Positions 37,001 to 47,332 of a stretch of 64,000 nucleotides of DNA are shown here, piece by piece. The stretch spans positions 1,178,001 through 1,242,000 of the forward strand of contig SRSI01000028.1 of the NCBI GenBank assembly GCA_005656395.1. Reading direction: 5' to 3'. This DNA comes from Strongyloides papillosus (lineage: Eukaryota > Nematoda > Chromadorea > Rhabditida > Strongyloididae). Position numbers and translations under genes: made by a program. The notes below the pieces were generated by a model that was not told where the DNA came from, ran no database searches, and saw only the letters and a program-made list of their open reading frames with translations. How positions within the stretch are numbered: the stretch's first letter is position 1; each line of letters starts with the position of its first letter.

Positions 37001-40000
37001 AACATTTGTAAAAATTGATTATGAGGTAATTGAATGCGAAGTTATACTTTTTAACTATTTCTTCTTTTGATCGGGGAGCTTCTTAAGGTATAATTGTATT
37101 AAACGTATTGCTGTGTATTGTAAAAACATATATTTTAACGAACAGAGTTTAGAAATATATGTAATTGTAAGATATAACAAATTTTAACTACATATATTTT
37201 CTTTTTTAGTAATTATAAAATAAATTTGAAATATTAAAATAAATGAAATGATTTGCCTATTAAAACTTGTATATGCATAGAAATATAAATGAAAAGTCTT
37301 TATCAGTTTGTATTTTGATATACATGTAGTTTTAATAGTAAGTTTATTTCCAGTCGCAACTATAATATTGTTTCATTTCATTAAAAATAGAAAAAGAAAT
37401 AATATTTAATAATTTAGAAGAAGAAAAGTCTAAGATAATAAATATTAAAATATATATTAGTTAGGAAAAATAAAAGAAGTTTAATATTAAATATGATCAA
37501 AGATATAATTATACTATGATCATGCTATTGTCTTTCAATATAATTGTCCTTGGGTTAGTTGTATTAAAACACAATATTATTATAATGGTCTAAAAAAACT
37601 TTTGCTACAATGAAAAAAGAATAGATAAAATAAATATTAATAATATAAGACAAATCAAAAATAGTACTCCCCTAAATGGTTTTAAATATAAATATTATAA
37701 CATTTTTATGTATAATAATGATCATTGAGTAATATACTTTTACCACTGAAAATGAGGTAAGAGGTTGATAATATAAAAGTGTTAAAAATAGATAAAAGTA
37801 GTAGATGATAGAATAATGTTTTTTTTATTTTGGCTTGTAAGATTATGGTATAAGAAATATAGGAATAATATTAAATTATTCTTCAAGTTAACTTGCCACA
37901 TAAACAACTTTAAAAATTAAAATGTTTCATTTTTAAAAGTGATCTATGAACCTTTAAATAGAAAGACCTCCACACATAAATCACTGATATTTGTAGAGTC
38001 TATAACTTGATATGCTGCTTTAATTAATTATATATAAAAAAAATTTCACTTATTAGACAATTTTTACGCCTTTCAAAATTGTTAATATTGCAATTTTATT
38101 TAATTATATATTTATAAAAACTTTCTAATATATGTTTTATATCAAGACATAATGCAGACTATATACTCATTTATATAAATGCAAAGTAATACTTATTAGA
38201 ATTATTTTTAAACTAAAATTATATTCTATAAGAAATTAAAACTATCAAAGGTCTCCAGAAATTATACATTTCCATTATTTTTCTTTCTTAATTATCATTC
38301 TCAATAAAAATTACTAGAGTAACCTATCAAACTTATCTGTTATTTACTAGTACAAATTAATACTAATTAAATAAGTATTATCTTACAATAATTTATTAGA
38401 TATACATAAATATAAAATTAAAGGGAAAAAATGATATATGATTTTCTAGAAAAAATTAAAATGCCGGGCTATCAAACGATATAATAAAAAAATCACTTTT
38501 GTTAGCAAATTTTTTAATAAAAAAAATTTAAGAGTGGGCATACAACCGAAAACGCCCTGTATATGTGATATAAATATATATATATAGTATCAATAAAAAC
38601 TACCCCATTCTTCAATATCTCTCTTTTGTTTCATGTACAAAATAATAGTAAAAAATATCTTTTTCTCATCTATCTAACCAGCTGTTTTTTTATGTTATTA
38701 TATTTAACTATCCATATAAAATGTTTGTATGTGTTTATTTTTTACTATTATACTTCTGCATATATTTTTAGTTGATAGGGAAAGTGGGAGAATTTGAAGG
38801 TTGAATGACAATTGCGACATATTATGTAAGAGATAACAGCCTATTGCTAGGAAAGTTAAGTGAGCTTTGGTGATAGCGAATTTAGAGAAACATTATAAAA
38901 AAATGAAGAAAATCAGTGCACCAATTTTTTATGTCTCATTGTCTTGTGTCTTTGTGTATGCACATTATGGAACTGTCCTTCTTTTGGAGTAAGAGATAAT
39001 AAAAAAAAGTTATAAAAATATGATAAATATTAAACGATGTTTAAATTTAAATAATAATTCTGTAGTACGTATTTTGCTCTAACAGTGATACACGAGCTCC
39101 CTTACTAATTGCATATTGAAAATGTATCATTTAATGTACATTTTTGATCTATTTTTGGATGCAATTTAATGTAGACAACTAATGGCTAATATTTAGCTAC
39201 TTTTATATATATAATAAATATAAATGGATATGTTTATATAGATGGATATGTTTTTAGTATCCACCTGTAGACATTTGATCTTCAATAATCTAATTTTTTT
39301 ATAATAAAAAGACACATACATATACTTGCATATATTAGAATAGACAATTTAATATTTAGAAATAAATAAAGAACATATATAGTAAAAAAACTATATTAAA
39401 AATCGTTCGTAATAATAAGTCCATTAAACTATATAGAGAAAATAATCGTCAATTAAATTTATTCTTAGTAATAAAAAAAAAGTGTAAACAAGAAAAAAAG
39501 AAGCAAATTATGGAGGTTAAACAATCACATTCCTCCGTCTCTCCTTTTTACATATATTTTTATATATATTTATACGTATAAATATATATATATATATATC
39601 TTAACGCCTATTAATTCCAAAACTTTTCCTACAAAAAAATTTAACTCTTCCTTTTATATTTCAATATGCCTTTTTTTCTATCAACCTTCCACAACAGTCA
39701 GCTGATAATTTTTTTTCACATTCAAGAAGCTATTAAAAAAACGACTACCATGTTGTTGCTATCAAAGACACACTTTGCCGCTAATGTCTAAAGCATTGGT
39801 CGCAACCAACCTCTTCATCATATATTTATCATATTATATTATATGTCGCAGGCATTTTTTACATTTAGATATAAAAAAATAATAGTAGAAAGTGTATAGT
39901 CGTGTGAGAATGAAGAAAAAGCATAAAAATGAAAATGGGGAGATAAAAAAAGAGAATGCAGAAAATGGATTGAGGAGTATTAAATGACAATGAGCTGCTG

Positions 40001-41520
40001 TTGTTTTTCGAAATGAGGAAAATGATTTTTGATAACCGAGGTAAAAAAATGATTTAAGGTCAAATAAAAAAGATAAAAAAATTTTTCTATGCATTTTAAA
40101 ATATCCATCATAACGTATATATTTTTTTTCTACCTGAATAGATGGATAAAATTAAAAAAGACTTAGATAAGATTACAAGAAAAGCTTTACATTTTGACAC
40201 AATTTTCTATTATTTATTTAAACATACATTATCAGTTAATATAATTCTTGTTCTTAATATAAAATTTTTAAAAATACACAAAGGACAAGTAATAAAAAAA
40301 ATCTAATAAACACTCTTTTTAAAAGATTTTTCTAAAATTAAAATTGATAAAAGAGTTATATTTTGAGGCTAAATTTTGTGTGAAACCATAAGAAATTTGA
40401 TGAATGTATGAGTTTTTTTATGAAAATGTCTAGGAGGAAGTAGATAAAAAATAAGAAGAAAAAGAAGTATTAAAAAATGTGATTAATTGTTTTTCCTATA
40501 TAGAGATGTTAATAATTAAAAAAAAGTAATACAAAATTTAGAAGGTGATTAAAATAGTCATTTATTAGAACATTTATGATTGTGTGTTTTTTCCAAAAAC
40601 CCTTTAACTATGGTAATAAGAATAATTGTAAAAGTACAACATGGAAAGCAACTAAGTATTGATGTATCAATGACAAAAACATGAAGTTGAGACTTTAAAA
40701 AGACAAAGAGAAAATGATACCAAAATTTAAGTAGAAAAAATTGAAGGACGTTAGTTGAATTGTCAACAATAGGCGACTCCTTTTTTAATTCTAATCTTAC
40801 TATCCATACCTATATTAAATTTCATTACTCAACGACTATAATTGCATTTATATATTCTATAATAAGGAAAACATAAAATTATACCATATCAGGAATATTA
40901 TAGTCATAATAATTGTATCTATATATAATATAAAACGCTAATATTTTAACATCAAAAAAACACTTCACTGTAATATTATCAAAAATATAACTCCTACAAG
41001 TTGCCGTTAATAATAACACAGATATATTTTTTTATGGCATTGCGCCCCCACACCTACATGTTATAGATATATTATTATATTTCTTTTGTATTGGTTATTC
41101 AATAAATTACCATATTTTAACAAGCATATCATTATAAAAATTGTTACGGCATTATTCATAATTTAAGCCATCAATTGTTAAAATAAAACATAAATTAGAA
41201 AAAAAAATGTACTTCAGAAAAAAAGAAAAGAAATGCTTTCACGCAAATTGAATGATAACATTCATGAGAGATATCTAAAAGATTAAATGAAAATTGGGAG
41301 GATAAAATTTATACTTAAGCAAATATTATAAAAAAATTTTAACATATATTGAGAAATGGGAGGTGGGATGTGATTAAAAAAATTACTCAAGTACTATTTA
41401 AGATTTCTAATTATTTGGTTTATCATTTAATTTAAAGCATATCTTTACTAGAATTACTAAAAGTACATTTTTTTTAAAAGCAATATTAATTATTTAGAAT
41501 TTAATAAAAAAATTTACCCC
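31090..41520. other. gene-poor 10.4-kb region upstream of the FoxO gene
   Basis: No supported gene on either strand. ORFs here (for example 35480-35731 and 39834-40094, minus) are Phe/Tyr/Ile/Ser-rich products of AT composition. Present are TA microsatellites (such as 39582-39599), short trinucleotide runs near 33890-33940 (GTAGTAATAGTAGTAGC and AGC repeats) and purine-rich tracts. Position suggests the promoter and enhancer region of FoxO isoform a, but no specific element can be proven. Confidence 0.5.
39582..39599. repeat. AT dinucleotide microsatellite
   Basis: Eighteen bases of TA alternation in the gene-poor region upstream of the FoxO gene. Confidence 0.8.
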
Positions 41521-42067
41521 TTAAACATTTAATGGACATCCGTCTTTGTCAAATGGAAATTTAATTTTACTATTATAAAATTGTTTCTATTTTCTCTAGA
41601 GGAAAAATGGTTGTAGAAAATGAATATAATGAAAGAAAAATCAGAGTAAAAATAACAACTTAATAGGGATAGTAAAAATTTTTATTTCTTATCCAAACTA
41701 ACCTGTCTGGAAAAGATAGGACATCTCCATAAGGGATGTATGATTCCTCAAATATATCTTCATAAACATCTACAAACATATCCTCATCACTATAGGCTTG
41801 GTTATATAATAGGTAATCAGTATCACTAAATCTTCTCGGTCTATTTTCAGATAGCGTTAAGACGTCCCCTTCTATTATCCTTTCCAACATACTTAATTCA
41901 GGTAGTGAAACTAAAAAATAATTATTATCATAAAATACTTTTACTAAGATTTTACAAAATTGTGCTTGATTGTTTTCAGTAGTGGAAGGATATGGCTCAA
42001 AATCTTCTTCTTCCATAGGTTGATTTTCATTTAAATGTTCTTCAAATAACTTTTGATTACTTTCCAT
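41521..42067 (-). CDS. small acidic protein, unknown function (three-exon model, 122 aa)
   Basis: The continuous frame 42067-41660 encodes 135 residues but contains two good splice opportunities. A 45-nt intron at 41955-41911 (GTAAAA...TTTTTTAG) removes an AT-rich insert. A donor at 41702 (GTTAGT) joins an acceptor at 41570 to an exon 41569-41521 reading KIKFPFDKDGCPLNV. The model complement(join(41521-41569, 41703-41910, 41956-42067)) is in frame. The product starts MESNQKLFEEHLNENQPMEE and is rich in Glu and Asp (SDEDMFVDVYEDIFEESY), with a central RPRRFSDTDYLL. No signal peptide, membrane segment or known domain is seen. The unspliced 135-residue frame is the alternative. Confidence 0.5.
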
Positions 42068-43416
42068 AACTTTTCCTATAAATGTGAATAAATAATTTTA
42101 TATGTCATTAGATAACAAATGATAATATATTAAACACTTATAACATCGAGTAGAAAAATAAACTTTTCAATAGATGAAATTATATTTATTTGAGAAAATT
42201 TTTTAGAGTTTATTATAAAATGAAAATGATTGTAAAAAATAAATGAAATATAATACTTTCCCTAAATATTATTTAAATGTTTAAAAGTAGGAAAATGTAT
42301 ATCTAGACAAAAAATTTTTCTACCAAATCATAAAAGTAAAATTTTTTTTTCTAATCTAATATATATACATAGCCTTTAAATTACTTTGTTTTTTAGTATC
42401 CATTAAATACAATTGTTAACAACTTTTAAATATAAATAAAAAAATTAAATCTTTTCATTCGATTAGTTGTGAATGATGATGTACACTTTTTGATAAACAT
42501 TGTCCTAACTTTCAATATTGGTCTTATTTTATTACTAAATTAACAATTACCTTTACAAATCATTTTTTATTTTTCTTTATTTTGACAAATAAAGAGACAT
42601 ACATCTTCTCCTCTTTTAACAATATAAAATGATAATATGAAAGAGCAAAAGGAAATAGTATTGTTAGATAATCCCTCCTAGTTCTTTGTTTCAAGGTACA
42701 AAATGTTAACACAGCAAACGTTGTGTCATGAGGAATATTGTAAAAGAGATGACAGAACTACACTCTATTTACCATCTTTTTGAAGACTATTTAAAATAAA
42801 TTTCCACTCGATTTTACATGTGACAATACAAAAATTTTTCTTCCTCTACCTTTTGTGAATGCAAATTATTTTTACAAAAGTTTATTTTGATAAACAATTA
42901 CAAATAATCATTGAAACTAACAAAACATGAATATTTTCATGAGACATATTTTCTACACAAAATGAATTGGGTAAACATACATTAATTAAATTTCAATTTC
43001 ACAATATATATATATATATGATATATCACATAATTTGATCAAATTGTATAAAGTTACAAATTTAGTCATCAAATTATTAATAAACAACGTTGTTATTCAA
43101 GACATAATTTATTTATCACAAAATAATTATAAGGAAGAATTTTCAAATAATTCTTAATTCATCAAAAAGGTCATTCTTCATTGATCCCTTATTTTGTTTA
43201 CAATCTCTTCAGATTAATAAATTATTTTCTTTCTTTAATTAAATTAAAAACAATGTAATGGATTAGGTATAAAAGTATTTTATTTTAAAATATAATATTC
43301 TGGGATTGGTTCTTTAAGTAAAATGGAAATTTAAGTGAAATGTTAATTTAAAAACACAAAAGTACTTTATATTTATCTTCTATTTAATCAAAAAATGGTT
43401 CATATGTAGAATGCAC
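42068..43416. other. intergenic, no gene seen
   Basis: AT-rich DNA between two minus-strand genes. It holds the 3'UTR of the isomerase gene on the right and the upstream region of the acidic-protein gene on the left. No further coding frame found. Confidence 0.4.
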
Positions 43417-44748
43417 TTATAACTTTAAAATAGACCTTCCTAATTCATTTGGTCTAAAACACCCTTTCTCAGTTAGGATGCCCGTTATAAATTTTGCCGG
43501 GGTAACGTCAAAAGCAGGATTCCAAACATTTGTTGTAGTTGGTGCTGTTAAAAGACCATTAAATGAAAGCATCTCAATTGCCGGTCTTTCCTCAATTTTT
43601 ATTCTCTTTCCTGTTTTAATATCTTTATTGATAGATGAAATTGGTACAACAACATAAAATGGAATATTATGTGATGCTCCAAGAATAGATAACATATATG
43701 TACCAATCTTATTAGCTGTATCACCATTCAAAGCAACTTGATCTGCACCCACAAGTATAGCATCAATTTTCTTTGTTCTCATAGCCCAAGCAGCCATACT
43801 ATCTGTGATAAGTGTAAATGGGATACTTTCTTGTGTTAATTCAAATGCTGTTAATCGACTACCTTGATTGTATGGCCTTGTCTCAAGACAATAAACCATT
43901 TCAAGATGATTCCTTTCATGAAGTTTTCTAATTACACCTAATGCTGTTCCGAGACTACTTGTTGCAAGAGCTCCTGTATTACAAATTGTCATGACAGTAA
44001 ATTTATGTCCCGGTTCTTTATTAGCTTCAACACAAATTGTTGCCTGTTTTAATAATTCATCATTTTCTTCCCATTCACGTGTATAAAAATTATACGCCGC
44101 TATTTGAATTTTATGTCTTATCTCATCAACATCATTTTCTCCTTCATTAACACACCTATCAACCAATTCTACAATTTCCCTAAGGCCATTCCTAAGATTA
44201 ATAGCCGTTGGTCTTGAGTTAAGAAGATAAGCACAACTTTCCTTTATAAACAAAACAAACTCTTCTATATTTAATGAATCGTGATCTGGTTTTTCTAACT
44301 CTACAGCAATAGACAACAGCGCAACTGTTGCTATTAATGGAGCACCACGAACATTCATGTTTTTAATAACTCTAAAACCATCTTTTATACCACTCACATT
44401 TATATAAGATACAGCATGAGGAATCAGAAGTTGATCAAGAATTTTAAGTGTAACCTCATCAACATCATAAATTAATGATTTAAGAGATGATGAATTTCCC
44501 AAATGACTTTTTTCCCAAAAATCGCTACTTGGATCAAAACTTTTAACAACGCCCGAAGATACATTTTCTTCTTCATCTTCAATAACATCATCATCATCAC
44601 TTACCTCATCTTTTTTCTCAATTTCAGAGTCTGGACATGAATCAGTTTCCTTACCTTCATCTACAGATATTGTATCAATTTTTTTTTCAGATGATATGGA
44701 AAGGTTATCTAAAGAGGAAATTTCTGAATCCTTAACAGCTTCTGTCAT
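43417..44748 (-). CDS. MRI1: methylthioribose-1-phosphate isomerase (MtnA/MRI1)
   Basis: Single exon, 443 residues. The frame extends 13 codons further upstream, but an acceptor (TTTTTTACAG) abuts the ATG at 44748, so translation should start at MTEAVKDSE. Residues 1-87 are an acidic extension (DDDDVIEDEEEN near 51-62) absent from ordinary MtnA. From about 88 the eIF2B-like fold follows: MNVRGAPLIATVA near 131-143, RPTAINLRNGLREI, CNTGALATSSLGTALG (catalytic Cys256), ETRPYNQGSRLTAFEL, and GADQV with Asp336 as the second catalytic residue. In methionine salvage it converts methylthioribose-1-phosphate to methylthioribulose-1-phosphate. It sits about 210 bp downstream of IMP3 on the same strand, perhaps co-transcribed. 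eIF2B alpha is excluded by the intact CNTG and GADQV pair. Confidence 0.95.
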   Translation of the reverse strand: MTEAVKDSEISSLDNLSISSEKKIDTISVDEGKETDSCPDSEIEKKDEVSDDDDVIEDEEENVSSGVVKSFDPSSDFWEKSHLGNSSSLKSLIYDVDEVTLKILDQLLIPHAVSYINVSGIKDGFRVIKNMNVRGAPLIATVALLSIAVELEKPDHDSLNIEEFVLFIKESCAYLLNSRPTAINLRNGLREIVELVDRCVNEGENDVDEIRHKIQIAAYNFYTREWEENDELLKQATICVEANKEPGHKFTVMTICNTGALATSSLGTALGVIRKLHERNHLEMVYCLETRPYNQGSRLTAFELTQESIPFTLITDSMAAWAMRTKKIDAILVGADQVALNGDTANKIGTYMLSILGASHNIPFYVVVPISSINKDIKTGKRIKIEERPAIEMLSFNGLLTAPTTTNVWNPAFDVTPAKFITGILTEKGCFRPNELGRSILKL

Positions 44749-44758
44749 CTGTAAAAAA
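44749..44758 (-). promoter_or_regulatory. trans-splice acceptor before the isomerase start
   Basis: On the minus strand TTTTTTACAG directly precedes the ATG at 44748. With the upstream IMP3 stop only about 210 bp away, this is the expected form of a spliced-leader acceptor, possibly for a downstream operon gene. Confidence 0.5.
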
Positions 44759-44959
44759 GTCTCTAAAAGATTAAAAAACAAATACAAGATAACATTAAGT
44801 GCATATTATAATGCATTTAAAAGTAATTAAATATTACGAAAAAATATTATAATAACAAATAAAAAGATAAAATTTTTAAAACAAAAACATAACAATACTA
44901 TATATCGTCAATTTTGTTATGATCGACAACAATTAATCTGTGTGATAAAAAAATAATTT

Positions 44960-45554
44960 CTAAGCATCCTGATAATCATCTCTTTCATTATTATAATTGT
45001 CAATATGTTTCTTAATTTTACTTCCACGACTCCATGTAATGTAATCAGAAAGATCTCTATTTACAAGAAAAGCTGGATCCGTTACAAGCTCAGTTCCAAC
45101 TCTAATATGTCCTTGTTCAACATAATCTGTAGCGAGTTTAATTGTCTCTGTCATATTAGATAATTTCATAAGAACGGGAAGCCTTCTTCTAGCAAATGAA
45201 GATGCAGTAACTTTATTTGCACGTTCCAATGAATCTGCTGCTGGTATAAGACCACAATTGTATAGTTTCCCAAGAAATTTACGTATCATAACACGTTTTG
45301 ATGGATTGGAATCAGGCATATCCTTTAATTTATTAGCAAATTCACGAATCTTAAAACACATAGTAATATAAAAGAATTAAAAAAAATAAAGTTACATTTC
45401 TTGATAATTTATTATAAAGAAGATAATGGGATCTTTTTTGAATGCCAAACTTTGCCATAACTTGATTTTCATGTAAATTATTATCCAACTCCCAATCAAT
45501 AAAATCAACCTTCTTGAGGAGTTTACGCTCGTGAAATTTAAGTTTTCTAACCAT
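44960..45554 (-). CDS. imp3: IMP3, U3 small nucleolar ribonucleoprotein
   Basis: Exons 45554-45396 and 45349-44960 join across a 46-nt intron (GTAACT...TTTTAAG, phase 0) to give 182 residues, close to the human 184. The start [22 protein letters not shown] is family-typical. The middle has NKLSRN joined to [11 protein letters not shown]. The S4 RNA-binding part follows, with [36 protein letters not shown] and the end [20 protein letters not shown]3 works in the nucleolar small-subunit processome with MPP10 and IMP4, aiding U3 base pairing with pre-rRNA. The single frames on either side of the intron are meaningless without the splice. The isomerase gene follows about 210 bp downstream. Confidence 0.96.
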
Positions 45555-47332
45555 TTTTTAGAAATATGGTAGTAAAAACCTAATGAAGTGAGATATTTAA
45601 GGATTTTTAAAATGAATGAACTTAATTCCAAATTTTAAGTATCATTACAAACTATCGTTGTAAGATAATATTCATCATAGAGGTACTCCTCTTCTCAATA
45701 ATATTTTTTAGTTATAATTATCTTTAATAGGAATGATTCATAACTACAAATAAATGTTGTATTTATGGTTAGGAGAATATGTATGAATATAATAAAAAGG
45801 AATTTAGAGTGATAAAAAATGCATTATAAGTATAAATGTATTTTAGATAGTGATTATATACATCTTATCAGATTATAAGTAATATTATACTTATTAAGTT
45901 TCTACCATAATAATGATATTAATACTCAAAATATATATTTTTGAAAATCAAATAAAGTACATGGTGAAGAAGAAATCTCTTTAAAATAAAATAAGTTTTG
46001 TATTTTTAAAGTGGTAGTAAGTTGTTGATAAACAAGAAACTTTATCATTTTATTACTAAAACTTTTTAATTTTGGATAATTTTATATTACGGGGAGAAAA
46101 AGTTTATCTTACTTAAGAGATAATAGTAAGTGGTTAATTTTGATAAAATTTAATGGAGAAAAATTAAGATAAAAGTAAATGTATATTCAAAAGTTATAAT
46201 TTGTTGGTTAGTTTAAGAAGTTTTTAAATGTTAATTAACTATTGCTTTATCGAAATCTCTTTACTTGAAGATTACATACTTGTAAAGGTTAAAAAATTTT
46301 TATCAATATAAATACGTTTAATGTGAAAAATGAAGAAGGGAAAGTAAGATGGTTTAAGTATAGTTATTGGGTATAATTATTAATAACTCTCATTTTTCCT
46401 CCATTTGATACGTTTTAATGTAGGATGTTGGTAAATTATAAGTGATTGGTATAATTTAAAAAGTTAATAACTGGAAAGTAAATTGAAATGTTTGAACTAT
46501 ATATATTGCATTTTTTTAAAATTTGTAGCAACTATTGATATCTAGTTGTGATATTGTTTATCTCCTCAAAAAGTATATATATCTACAAGTCACAATATAC
46601 ATTTTACATATTTTTTTGTTTTGTTATAAATTTGAATCTTAAGTTACACATTAATTCGAATAATGTGAATTGAAGAAGATAAAGTGAAAAATTTTGAAGA
46701 AAATAAAAGTTTAATAGAGTTATCTTATAGGTATAATTGATCTAGAAACAATACATTTTCACGGAGCATCAGCTTACAAAATATCGTACGCCATCAAACA
46801 GGGTGTAAATTTAATTTAGAAATATGATATGTTAATTTAACCAAGTTTTGTAGAAATGTGTAAAGTTTATATTTATTTATATTTTTCGTTATATAATGAC
46901 ATTTACCAATATTTGATATCTAGATTGTCATATTTTCAAAAAAGTTTTTTTTAGTAGGACAACGAAATAAGATAATGAAGAGAGAACAATTAAAAAAGAA
47001 TATGGTGTGGGTGGAAATTAAGAAACTTCAAAATAAATTTAAGATGAAAATTTAGTATAACAAAGATAAGTTATCAAAAATCCGTTAACGACTAAGATAG
47101 ATAAGAATGAATTTCTTGTCCCATAAAAGATATTATCACAATCGTGTTTAAAAAATAATGAAAATACTTTTATTGATGGTTTGGAAAAAATAAAATTATT
47201 TAAAAAGATAAGGATGTTTAGCAATTCTATATGATTATATAAATTATATCGTCTTCAAAATAATTGTTTTAGTTTGTTGTAAAAGATTATTTTTTTAATA
47301 AAACTTCTCCATGAATAAATAACTTTATAAAA
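45555..47332. other. intergenic, no gene seen
   Basis: AT-rich DNA between IMP3 (start) and the MADD-4-like gene (end), both on the minus strand. A 61-codon minus ORF at 47039-47224 has no coding character. A lone CAGGGTG motif near 46799 has no inverted partner that I can find. Confidence 0.4.

Noticed and set aside
38530..38565. CAGGGCG-type terminus (reverse strand) followed by GGTTGTATG, resembling another near 35361-35383
   Set aside because: Looks like a lone transposon end, but both copies point the same way and no inverted partner was found nearby.
44749..44787. Upstream ATG adding 13 residues to the isomerase
   Set aside because: The codons are the polypyrimidine tract of the acceptor that ends directly before the second ATG; the added Phe/Leu residues are intronic or leader sequence.
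47039..47224. 61-codon minus-strand ORF downstream of the MADD-4-like gene
   Set aside because: Hydrophobic AT-rich chance frame; no link to neighbouring exons.
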